DNA of 64,000 bases from Acidobacteriota bacterium (GTDB taxonomy: Bacteria; Acidobacteriota; Vicinamibacteria; Vicinamibacterales; CAVVIG01). The position numbers and the translations under genes were made by a program. This document shows, one piece after another, positions 13,979 through 25,014 of this stretch (position 1 is its first letter; each line of letters opens with the position of its first letter). The notes beneath the pieces are model-generated. The model was given only the letters and a program-made list of their open reading frames with translations. It did not search any database and was not told the DNA's origin. The stretch is from NCBI GenBank assembly GCA_003222395.1, contig QHWB01000040.1:250573-314572 (forward strand), read 5' to 3'.

Positions 13979-16528
13979 TTAGGGACTCGGTGAAAATCGC
14001 CGACCAGCGAATGTGTGCACCGACAGCGACACTCCATCCGCATCAACCATCACCGCCCCATCGACATCCGTCCTGAAGATCGCCGCGCCGGCCTCGCGGT
14101 AACGCTCCACCACCTCCGGCACGGGATGTCCGAAGTGATTCCCGCGCCCCACGCTGAACACGGCAACAGTCGGATGAACCGCCTCGATGAACTCCGTCGT
14201 GCTCGACGTCAGGCTGCCGTGATGCGGCACCTTCAGGACCCGCAGACGCGCGGGCGGAATCGTTGCCGCGAGCGTGTGCTCGATCGCTTTTCCGATGTCG
14301 CCGGTGAGCAGCACCGACACATCGCGCCAGCGCAGCTCGAGGACGAGGGAGTCGTCGTTGCGCACCTTCTGCCGTTCCCATTCGGCCGGCAACGGGTGGT
14401 ACGCGATGAGGTCGACGCCGTCGATCGCGATCCGATTGCCGGCATACACATTCGCCCAGCGCGCGCCTGACGCCTGCGCCGCGATACGGAGCCGCATCAA
14501 CGGCTCGAAACGAGGGACTGGGATTCCCTCCCAGACCTCGCGCGGCCGGAACTCGCGCACGATTGAGAGCGCGCCGCCAATGTGATCGGGGTCGCCGTGC
14601 GTGAGCGCCATAGAATCGAGGCGCCGGAAGGCCGCGTCGCGAATGACGGGCGCAACGACGCGGTCGCCAATGTCGAACGTGCCGGACGAGGCGAGGCCGC
14701 CGGCGTCGACGAGCAGCGTGCCGCCGTGCGGGAAGCGCACGAACGCCGAGTCGCCCTGGCCGACGTCGATGAAGGTGACGTGCAGCAGCCCGTCGCCGCG
14801 AGCGGCGACGAGCGTGCGCGGGTCGACGAGAATCCAGAGCGCGGCAATCGTTGCGGCAACGGCCCACGCTCGGCGAACGCTTCGCGCTCCAGATCGCCGG
14901 AGTGACCACGCTGCAACGAGCCCGACGTAATAAATGATGACGATGGGCCAGGGGGGCGGCGCGACGCGAAACGCGACCGCTGGCGCGAGCCGCACGAGAT
15001 CGGCCGACCGAACCAGGCCGTCGGCGCCGATATGCGCGATCCAGCCGGTGGCCGCAGCCGCCGTGTGCGACACGAGCGCGATCGGGACCACGGCCATGCC
15101 CGCAATCTGCGCGACCGCCATCATCGGGATCGCCAGGAAGTTGAGCGCAAGGCCCGCGAAGGTGACGCGCGAGAACACGAGGGCGCCAACCGGGAAGAGC
15201 ATCGCCTCGGCGGCAACCGACGCGGCGAACATCGCGATCAAGGACCGCCGGATCCCAGCGAGATTTTTCTTTGCGTTCTTTGCGTTCTTTGCGTTTTGTG
15301 CGGCCGTTCCAGCGGGAATCCCCGACGTCACAACCGGCACCACGACGATAATCGCGAGCGTGGCGCCGAACGTGAGGATGAACGCGGGATCGACGACCGA
15401 CAACGGATCGGCGCCGACGAGCAGCGCCGCGACCAAGGCGAGCGTGTTCAGCGGCGGGCTGCGCTGATCGAACGCCCGGCCGGCGAAGTACACGACGGCC
15501 ATCAGCGTCGCGCGATCGACGGAGGCGCCGCCGCCAACCAGTCGGGCGTACACGACGAGCAGCGCGATTGACGAGAGCATGGCCGACCGGCCGAGCCAGC
15601 CGGCAGTGCGAAACGCGCCGAGCAGCAAGCCGGCGAGGATCGCGATGTTGCCGCCCGAGATGGCGATGACATGATAGGTGCCGGCCTCCTGCAGCCGGCG
15701 CTGGACATCGGGATCGAGGCCGGCCCGATCGCCGACGGCGATCGCCGCCACGATCGCGGCCGACTGGGCGCTCCAGCGGCCGACGCTCTCGGCGATGACA
15801 CGCCGCGCGAACGCGCGCACCGCCGACAGCCACTCGTCGATCCACCCGCCGCGCGCGACAATCTCCACGAGCGCTCCGCTCTTCACCGTCCCGACCAGCG
15901 TCGTCCCCCGCCGCGCGAGCTCGCGCTCGTGATCCGGCACACCGGGATCGAGGTACCGCGAGGGACGGCGAAGCACCACAGGCATCCGGACGCGGCGTCC
16001 GGCGCGCCAGTCCGTCACCTGTTGCGAGGCAAGCGATCCGACGACGGTGACGAGAATGCCCCCGCTCGCCTGAAAGGCTCGCGCTCCATCGGTACTGTAG
16101 GGCGAGGCTTTCAGCCGAGCCGGATCGGGCGGCTGCGAGGTTTCGCTCGCTTGAAAGGCTCGCGCTAGGTCGACATCAACGCGGAGAGAAACGCCCGCGG
16201 CGGTCCGTACTGCGTCGCTCCGAACGACGCCTTCGAGGACCATGAACGCTTCGTCGCGATCGGCGATCTGCTCGAATGCGATCCGAAGCGGCGGACGCCA
16301 CGCGTGCCGCCATGCATCGCCGCCGAGCAGCGCGCCGCCGCTGAAAAACAACGCCGCGATCGCGAAGGCGAACCACCGCGTGCGGCCGAGCATCCACGCG
16401 AACATGACCGCCACGAACGACGCGGAGAGCGTGACGTAGAAGAAAGCGTCATGCGGATCAGAGAGGATGAGACCAGACACGGCGCCGGCGAGCAGACCGG
16501 TCGCCGGAACCGCGGCGATGGTGCGCAC
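13979..16528 (-). CDS. comEC: ComEC/Rec2 DNA-uptake channel protein
   Basis: An 849-residue inner-membrane protein that moves single-stranded DNA into the cytosol. Order: two N-terminal membrane helices and a DUF4131 region (to about residue 220); a Competence domain with RLQEAGTYHVIAISGGNIAI and many helices (about 250-560); a C-terminal metallo-beta-lactamase-like domain with FIDVGQGDSAFVRFPHGG, LTHGDPDHIGG and LKVPHHGS. Two parts look foreign. Residues about 120-157 are encoded by three copies of the hairpin repeat (two RAFQAS peptides), and an NAKNAKNAK run is encoded by a 9-mer tandem repeat. Both keep the frame. It lies 164 bp downstream of carB. Confidence 0.93.
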   Translation of the reverse strand: MRTIAAVPATGLLAGAVSGLILSDPHDAFFYVTLSASFVAVMFAWMLGRTRWFAFAIAALFFSGGALLGGDAWRHAWRPPLRIAFEQIADRDEAFMVLEGVVRSDAVRTAAGVSLRVDVDLARAFQASETSQPPDPARLKASPYSTDGARAFQASGGILVTVVGSLASQQVTDWRAGRRVRMPVVLRRPSRYLDPGVPDHERELARRGTTLVGTVKSGALVEIVARGGWIDEWLSAVRAFARRVIAESVGRWSAQSAAIVAAIAVGDRAGLDPDVQRRLQEAGTYHVIAISGGNIAILAGLLLGAFRTAGWLGRSAMLSSIALLVVYARLVGGGASVDRATLMAVVYFAGRAFDQRSPPLNTLALVAALLVGADPLSVVDPAFILTFGATLAIIVVVPVVTSGIPAGTAAQNAKNAKNAKKNLAGIRRSLIAMFAASVAAEAMLFPVGALVFSRVTFAGLALNFLAIPMMAVAQIAGMAVVPIALVSHTAAAATGWIAHIGADGLVRSADLVRLAPAVAFRVAPPPWPIVIIYYVGLVAAWSLRRSGARSVRRAWAVAATIAALWILVDPRTLVAARGDGLLHVTFIDVGQGDSAFVRFPHGGTLLVDAGGLASSGTFDIGDRVVAPVIRDAAFRRLDSMALTHGDPDHIGGALSIVREFRPREVWEGIPVPRFEPLMRLRIAAQASGARWANVYAGNRIAIDGVDLIAYHPLPAEWERQKVRNDDSLVLELRWRDVSVLLTGDIGKAIEHTLAATIPPARLRVLKVPHHGSLTSSTTEFIEAVHPTVAVFSVGRGNHFGHPVPEVVERYREAGAAIFRTDVDGAVMVDADGVSLSVHTFAGRRFSPSP
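15268..15305. repeat. in-frame 9-bp tandem repeat in comEC
   Basis: Three TTCTTTGCG units plus a degenerate fourth. On the coding strand each encodes Asn-Ala-Lys, giving a soluble basic loop between membrane helices. Confidence 0.85.
16063..16166. repeat. three hairpin-repeat copies inside comEC
   Basis: Copies CGCTCGCCTGAAAGGCTCGC (16064 on), an inverted GGCGAGGCTTTCAGCCGAGC (16101 on) and CGCTCGCTTGAAAGGCTCGC (16144 on). All are read in frame without stops in the N-terminal part of comEC. Confidence 0.85.
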
Positions 16529-16692
16529 GCGCGGCGGCCGTGCAATCGGTCAGCCACGGCTCGCCACGAAGCGCACGAAAACACGAAACCCTCGGAACCC
16601 GCTTCTAACAGAGAGGTTTTCGTGTGTTCAGTGTTTTGGGGTTTCGTGGCGGCGCGTGGACGGCTTGTGGATGTTGAAATTCTTGCCCGCGG
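16529..16692. repeat. inverted CACGAAA-type repeat between carB and comEC
   Basis: This gap contains GCCACGAAGCGCACGAAAAC and its approximate inverse GGTTTTCGTGTG...GGGGTTTCGTGGC around a short centre, so a long imperfect hairpin can form in the carB-comEC transcript. No gene is present. Confidence 0.6.
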
Positions 16693-20001
<3,309 letters not shown>

Positions 20002-20004
20002 CGT

Positions 20005-21126
20005 CTAACGGTCCTCGATCATCCGAAGAAAATCGTCAAAGAGGTAATCCGCGTCGTGCGGGCCCGGTGAGGCTTCGGGATGATACTGCACGCAGAACAC
20101 CGGACGCGTGCGATGGCGGAGGCCTTCGACGGTTCCGTCGTACAGATTGAGATGCGTCACCTCGACGTCCCCGGGCAGCGTCGTCGGGTCGACGGCGAAG
20201 CCGTGGTTCTGCGAAGTGATTTCGACCTTCCCGGTCTCGAGCTTCTTCACCGGATGATTCGCGCCGCGATGACCGAATTTCAGCTTGAACGTCTTGCCCC
20301 CCATCGCGAGGCCGAGGATCTGATGACCGAGGCAGATGCCGAAGACCGGGACGTCGGACCCGACGAGCCGTCTTGCGTTGTCGATCGCGTACGGCAGGGC
20401 GGCAGGATCGCCCGGCCCGTTGCTCAGGAACACACCGTCGGGTTTCGTCACGAGCAGTTCCGCTGCCGGCGTTCCGGCAGGATAGACGCGCACGTCGCAG
20501 CCGTGCGCGCTCAGCCGGCGCAGGATGTTCCACTTCATGCCGAAATCGTAGGCGGCAATCTTCAGCCGCTGCTTCGCGCGGCGTGCCGGCGTGATGCCGA
20601 ACTGGTCGGGATCCTCCTGCGGCCAGTCGAAGGCTCTGTCCGATGTGACGCCGATGACCAGATCCGATCCTTCCATCTGCGGGATCGATCTGGCGCGTTC
20701 CACGAACGCCGCCGGGTCGAGCCCGCTGCCGGTTGCGACGACGCCGCGCATCACCCCGCCCGATCGCAGCCGGCGCGTGAGCGCGCGCGTGTCGATGTCG
20801 GAGATCGCGACGATGTCGTTGGCGATGAGGTACTCGCGGAGCGTGCCGCTCGCGCGCCAGTTGCTCGCGACCGGCGATTCGTCGCGGATGATGAATCCCG
20901 CCACCTGCGGCTTGCGCGACTCGACGTCTTCAGACGACACGCCGTAGTTGCCGATCTCCGGACACGTCATCGTGACGATCTGTCCGGCATACGACGGATC
21001 GGTGAGCACCTCCTGATACCCGGTCATGCTCGTGTTGAACACGACTTCGCCGGACGTCTCGCCTTGCGCGCCGGCTGCTACGCCTTCGAACCAGGTGCCG
21101 TCTTCTAACGCGAGAATTGCCCGCAT
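20005..21126 (-). CDS. carA: carbamoyl-phosphate synthase small (glutaminase) subunit
   Basis: A 373-residue class I glutamine amidotransferase subunit supplying ammonia to CarB. The N-terminal domain begins [14 protein letters not shown] and has [20 protein letters not shown]. The C-terminal triad is visible: Cys in [16 protein letters not shown], and His and Glu in [14 protein letters not shown]. It is first in carA-carB-comEC. The upstream 179 bp to the pseudokinase gene contain a GC-palindrome repeat, so the promoter lies in or next to repeat sequence; I see no clear attenuator. Confidence 0.98.
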   Translation of the reverse strand: MRAILALEDGTWFEGVAAGAQGETSGEVVFNTSMTGYQEVLTDPSYAGQIVTMTCPEIGNYGVSSEDVESRKPQVAGFIIRDESPVASNWRASGTLREYLIANDIVAISDIDTRALTRRLRSGGVMRGVVATGSGLDPAAFVERARSIPQMEGSDLVIGVTSDRAFDWPQEDPDQFGITPARRAKQRLKIAAYDFGMKWNILRRLSAHGCDVRVYPAGTPAAELLVTKPDGVFLSNGPGDPAALPYAIDNARRLVGSDVPVFGICLGHQILGLAMGGKTFKLKFGHRGANHPVKKLETGKVEITSQNHGFAVDPTTLPGDVEVTHLNLYDGTVEGLRHRTRPVFCVQYHPEASPGPHDADYLFDDFLRMIEDR

Positions 21127-21164
21127 GTTTTTCCCCGTGCTCGGGGACCCATCATTTCTTACTT

Positions 21165-21241
21165 CGCGTGGGACCCCACCCCCACGCCCTGACGCGCGCG
21201 GGCCGTAGCCCGCGCGCGTATCTAGAAAAGAACGTCACCAC
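21165..21241. repeat. GC-palindrome dispersed repeat upstream of carA
   Basis: Reads GTGGGACCCCACCCCCACGC, then a CGCGCGGGC/GCCCGCGCG stem and a TAGAAAAGAACGTCACC tail. Its reverse complement parallels the 78-79 bp units at 57.3-57.5 kb. Confidence 0.75.
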
Positions 21242-21305
21242 ACTGTCTTATCGCGCGGCTCCACCGAGGACCAAGGACGGATCAAGGACCAAGCACCAAG
21301 GACCA

Positions 21306-23276
21306 TCATCGTTCGAGTGACGCGGTCACGCGGTTCGCTTCGTTCGCAACCACACGCACCACGGACGACCATCGACGGTAGCCGTCGTACTCCAGGCGCA
21401 CGGCGTGCTCACCGGCGCGGACGGCTGGAATCGACAGCGGCGTCATGCCGATCAACTTGCCGTCGAGAAACACTTTCGCGCCGGTTGGACGCGACTGCAC
21501 CGTCAGATCGCCGACGAACCGGCCGTTGGTCGCCACGGCGGGCGACAGCAGGACGGTGATCGAGACGGCCTCCCGCCGCGGCGCGATGACAATGCGCCGT
21601 TCTTCGGCGATGTAGCCGTCGCGGGTCACGCGCACGCTATGCGAGCCGCGCGCGAGATCGCGGACCACTGCGGGCGTCACGCCGCCGTCGCGGCCGTCGA
21701 TCGAAACGCGGGCGCCCGCCGGCGTCGATCGCACGAGCAGGCGGCCCGGTGTAGCCGTATTGGCGGCATCCGGCTTTGGCCGGATTTCTGAGGCAGATTT
21801 CGCGTTCTCCGCCTGAAGGCCGACGCCACTGTTTGCGGCCGGCGCCGCAACACCACTGTTTGCGGCAGGCGCAGCCGCGCTCGTACCTGTACCCGCACCC
21901 GCAGCCGTACCCGCAGCCGTACCTGCACCCGCAGCCGTACTCGTGGTCGCACCAGTGGCGTCCGGCTTGACCCGGACTTCAGGGATCGTGCTTTCCGTGA
22001 ACTCGCGGCCCGCCGGCGGCGCAGGCGCGGCCGCCTCGGACGACGATCGATCATGCATGCCGAGGCCGTATCCGCCCGCAAATCCCATCGCGAGACCGAT
22101 CCCGAGCGCCGCGATGAGCGGCCACATGGCCGATCGCGCTCGATCGGACCGATCGGCGATCAGAACCGGAGCCGGCGGTTCGGAGCTGCGGCGTTCGTCA
22201 AGCCCCAGGCTCCGCGCCGCGAGCGGCGACCGATCCATCGCTCCGCCGACGATCGCCGGCGCGATTTCTACGTCGCGATACCTCTCCTGCTCCGCTTCGG
22301 CGATCTCGGCAAACCGCCGTTCAGTGGAATCCGCGACGTCACTGGCAACCGGCTTCAATTGGATGTCAGCGACTTCGGACTCTGGTCGGATAATCGGATC
22401 GATCGCGTCACGACGAGATGTACCTTCCGGTTCGGCCAGCGGCACCATCGCCTCGCGCTCGACGCGCGTCGCCGATGTCGCGGTGGACGGTTGCCCGAAC
22501 GCCGTCTCCAATGCGTCGACGAACGAAAGCGCGGTCTGGTATCGATCGGACGGATTGTCGGCGAGCGCGCGCGCGAACACGAGGCTCAGTGCGTCCGCGT
22601 CGGCGCCGGGAATGTCGTCGAGCGACAGCGACGCGTGCGTGCCGGTGCCGCTGATACGGCGGCCCGAGATCAATTCGTAGATCAGCGCCGCGAGGCTGAA
22701 GATGTCGGCGCGTCGATCCCAGTCGGCGCCCGCGATGCGTTCCGGCGCGCTGTAGGGACGACGCACCGGCGCCACGACGCCGACGTCTTCGAGCGACTGC
22801 GCGATTCCGAGACCGGTCACGCCTGTGTCGTCGGCCGACAGCAACACATCGCGTGGATGAAGCGCGCCGTGATACACGCCGGCCGCCGCCGCGAAGTCGA
22901 GCGCGCCCGCCAACTGCGCGGCGACGCGCAGCGCATCCGACGCCGGTGCCGGACCGTACTCGCGAATCGCCAGATCGAGCGATTCGCCGGCGACGAACTC
23001 GTGCGCGAAATACGGGCCGCTGACGCCGGCGGCGAGCGGCGCGGCAATCGAGGGATGCGTCAGGTTCGACGCGATGAGCCGCTCGAATCGACCGACGAGC
23101 CGGCGCACGCGGTCGGGCGCGAGCTCGATTGTGAAGAGCTTGATGGCAACGAGCCGCTCGCGTTCCGCGTCATAACCGCGAAACACGGGTCCGAGTGTTC
23201 CCGCACCGATCTGATGAAGAACACGGAACGGTCCGAACGCGTCAGGGGGCGCAGTGCCGGCAGCTTCCGTGTGCAG
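21306..23276 (-). CDS. membrane pseudokinase with two PEGA domains
   Basis: A kinase-like domain, one membrane helix and two C-terminal PEGA domains. With CTG 23276 as residue 1: glycine-rich loop IGAGTLGPVF at 23-32, VAIK lysine K46, and a retained APE (177-179). HRDLKPxN is HGALHPRD (catalytic Asp replaced by A138, Asn by D143), and DFG is G155-L-G157, so catalysis is very unlikely. The helix MWPLIAALGIGLAMGFAGGY is followed by an Ala/Gly/Thr-rich linker holding two hairpin repeats, then PEGA domains (STPAGARVSIDG and SRPTGAKVFLDG) presumably outside. No ATG, GTG or TTG lies upstream of the glycine loop before a stop. CTG, 7 bases after CAGGAG, is the best start; GTG 23186 would cut the loop. 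Confidence 0.82.
   Translation of the reverse strand: MHTEAAGTAPPDAFGPFRVLHQIGAGTLGPVFRGYDAERERLVAIKLFTIELAPDRVRRLVGRFERLIASNLTHPSIAAPLAAGVSGPYFAHEFVAGESLDLAIREYGPAPASDALRVAAQLAGALDFAAAAGVYHGALHPRDVLLSADDTGVTGLGIAQSLEDVGVVAPVRRPYSAPERIAGADWDRRADIFSLAALIYELISGRRISGTGTHASLSLDDIPGADADALSLVFARALADNPSDRYQTALSFVDALETAFGQPSTATSATRVEREAMVPLAEPEGTSRRDAIDPIIRPESEVADIQLKPVASDVADSTERRFAEIAEAEQERYRDVEIAPAIVGGAMDRSPLAARSLGLDERRSSEPPAPVLIADRSDRARSAMWPLIAALGIGLAMGFAGGYGLGMHDRSSSEAAAPAPPAGREFTESTIPEVRVKPDATGATTSTAAGAGTAAGTAAGAGTGTSAAAPAANSGVAAPAANSGVGLQAENAKSASEIRPKPDAANTATPGRLLVRSTPAGARVSIDGRDGGVTPAVVRDLARGSHSVRVTRDGYIAEERRIVIAPRREAVSITVLLSPAVATNGRFVGDLTVQSRPTGAKVFLDGKLIGMTPLSIPAVRAGEHAVRLEYDGYRRWSSVVRVVANEANRVTASLER
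21768..21785. repeat. ATCCGGC/GCCGGAT hairpin in pseudokinase linker
   Basis: A perfect 7-base stem with a 4-base loop, read in frame as part of IRPKPDAANTATP in the linker before the first PEGA domain. Confidence 0.7.
21960..21977. repeat. GTCCGG/CCGGAC hairpin in pseudokinase linker
   Basis: A second copy of the same type, read in frame as VRVKPDATGATT. Both encode a KPDA peptide, as expected if the same repeat inserted twice in the same frame. Confidence 0.7.
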
Positions 23277-23355
23277 TGAAGGGCTCCTGTGGGAAGGCGC
23301 TTAAGTTTAACATGGTTGACAGTTTACGCAACGCTTTGAGACAGTAGGTTTCCTG

Positions 23356-25014
23356 GTGCGCGTCAACTCATCCTCGGTGACAGACGAGTCGTCCGTACGG
23401 ATTCCGGTCGACGTCCGCCGATTCCCCTGGATTCGCCGGCTCGCGGCCGACTACGCGTACGATTTTGGCGCGGTCGCCCCATTTTTTTCCGGCGATCCAT
23501 CCGATCGGACCGCGTGGGCGGACGCGATCGCGCGCTCGCAGGCGTACGAACGGCGCCGTGCCGACATCGCCGCGGTGATTGCCGGTCAGCAGCAACGCCG
23601 CAACGCGCCTCCGCGCGCACGCGAGGCGGGCCGTCTGCTCGCTGATTCGCGCACGGTCGCCATCGTCACCGGTCAGCAGGCCGGTCTGTTCGGCGGTCCG
23701 CTGTTCACGCTGCTCAAGGCGTTGACGGCGCTCAAGCTTGCCAACCAGGTGTCACGCGATCACAGCGTGCCGGTCGTCGCCATTTTCTGGATCGACGCCG
23801 AGGATCACGACTGGGAAGAAATCCGTTCGTGTACGGTGTTCGACGCCGATCTGACTTCGCGGACCGTCTCGCTTCCGCCGCGTCCCGGCGCCGAACCTGC
23901 CCCCGTCGCCACCATCAAGCTGGACGACGCCGTCGTCGGCGTGCTCGACGAGACCGAGCGCGTCCTGCCGCCGACAGCATTCCGTGAAGATCTTCTGGCG
24001 GAACTGCGCCGCTCCTACGCGCCCGGCACCGGCATGGCCGACGCGTTCGGCCAGTGGCTCGAGCAAGTGCTCGGCGGCCGCGGTCTGGTCGTGTACGACT
24101 CGTCTGACGCTCGGTCCAAACCGCTCGTCAGCAGCGTGTTCGCGCGCGAGCTGTCGATGCCGGGTCAAACCGTCAAGCTGGCGTCGCTGGCCGGTTCGGA
24201 TCTGATCGCGCGCGGTTATCACGCGCAGGTGCATCCGCAGGACGACAGCGCCGCGCTGTTTCGCATCGAAGGCGGCCGCCGCGCCATCCGTCGCCAGGAC
24301 GGTCAGTTCATCGTGGGCGACGAGCGGTTCCCGACCGATGCGCTGCTCCGCCAGGCGACGGAGCGGCCGACCGGTTTCAGCCCGAACGTCCTGCTGCGTC
24401 CCGTGGTGCAGGACACGATTTTCCCGACCATTTGCTACGTCGCCGGCCCGAACGAGCTCGCGTATCTGGGGCAGCTGCGCGGTGTGTATCAGCACTTCGG
24501 CGTGCCGATGCCGCTGATGTATCCGCGCGCCTCGGCGACGCTGCTCGATTCGGCGGCGGTACGTTTTCTCACCAAGTACAAGCTGCCGCTCGAGGCGCTG
24601 CAGGCGCAGGACGAAGCGGCGTTGAACGAGCTGCTGCGGGCGCAGATTCCGCCGGTCGTCGAAGAATCGTTCACCGTCGCGTCGCAGACGATCGAACAAC
24701 AGATGACGCGTCTCGTCGAAGCGATCCCCGCCCTCGATCCGACGCTCGAAGGCGCCGCGCGATCGACGCTCGCCCGCATGCAGCACGATCTCCAGACGCT
24801 GCACGGCAAGATGATCCAGGCGGCCAAGCGCCGCGACGAGACGCTGCGGCGCCAGTTCATTCGCGCCCGCGCGCTGGCCTTCCCCGGTGGCCACGCGCAG
24901 GAGCGCACGATCGGCTTCGTGTCCTTCCTCAATCAGTACGGGCCCGCGCTCGTAGAACGGCTGGACGGGGAGCTCCCCCTCGACCTGGGACGGCATTGGA
25001 TTGTCACGATATAG
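23356..25014 (+). CDS. bshC: bacillithiol biosynthesis cysteine-adding enzyme BshC
   Basis: A 552-residue protein of the BshC family, which joins cysteine to glucosaminyl-malate in the last step of bacillithiol synthesis. Key segments are IVTGQQAGLFGGPLFTLLKA, a Rossmann-like entry, VPVVAIFWIDAEDHDWEEI, and LRPVVQDTIFPTICYVAGPN. A C-terminal coiled-coil portion carries QTIEQQMTRLVEAIPALDP. The length is family-typical. The GTG start has no clear Shine-Dalgarno. It is divergent from the pseudokinase across 79 bp. No bshA or bshB gene is in the window. The stop overlaps the PBP start by 14 bases. Confidence 0.93.
   Translation: MRVNSSSVTDESSVRIPVDVRRFPWIRRLAADYAYDFGAVAPFFSGDPSDRTAWADAIARSQAYERRRADIAAVIAGQQQRRNAPPRAREAGRLLADSRTVAIVTGQQAGLFGGPLFTLLKALTALKLANQVSRDHSVPVVAIFWIDAEDHDWEEIRSCTVFDADLTSRTVSLPPRPGAEPAPVATIKLDDAVVGVLDETERVLPPTAFREDLLAELRRSYAPGTGMADAFGQWLEQVLGGRGLVVYDSSDARSKPLVSSVFARELSMPGQTVKLASLAGSDLIARGYHAQVHPQDDSAALFRIEGGRRAIRRQDGQFIVGDERFPTDALLRQATERPTGFSPNVLLRPVVQDTIFPTICYVAGPNELAYLGQLRGVYQHFGVPMPLMYPRASATLLDSAAVRFLTKYKLPLEALQAQDEAALNELLRAQIPPVVEESFTVASQTIEQQMTRLVEAIPALDPTLEGAARSTLARMQHDLQTLHGKMIQAAKRRDETLRRQFIRARALAFPGGHAQERTIGFVSFLNQYGPALVERLDGELPLDLGRHWIVTI

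Noticed and set aside
16529-16692. Terminator between carB and comEC
   Set aside because: The inverted repeat is imperfect and has no U tract after it. It is better described as repeat text.
23315-23345. Sigma-70 promoter with TTGACA upstream of bshC
   Set aside because: The TTGACA is present, but no acceptable -10 lies at 16-18 bases, so it was not listed.
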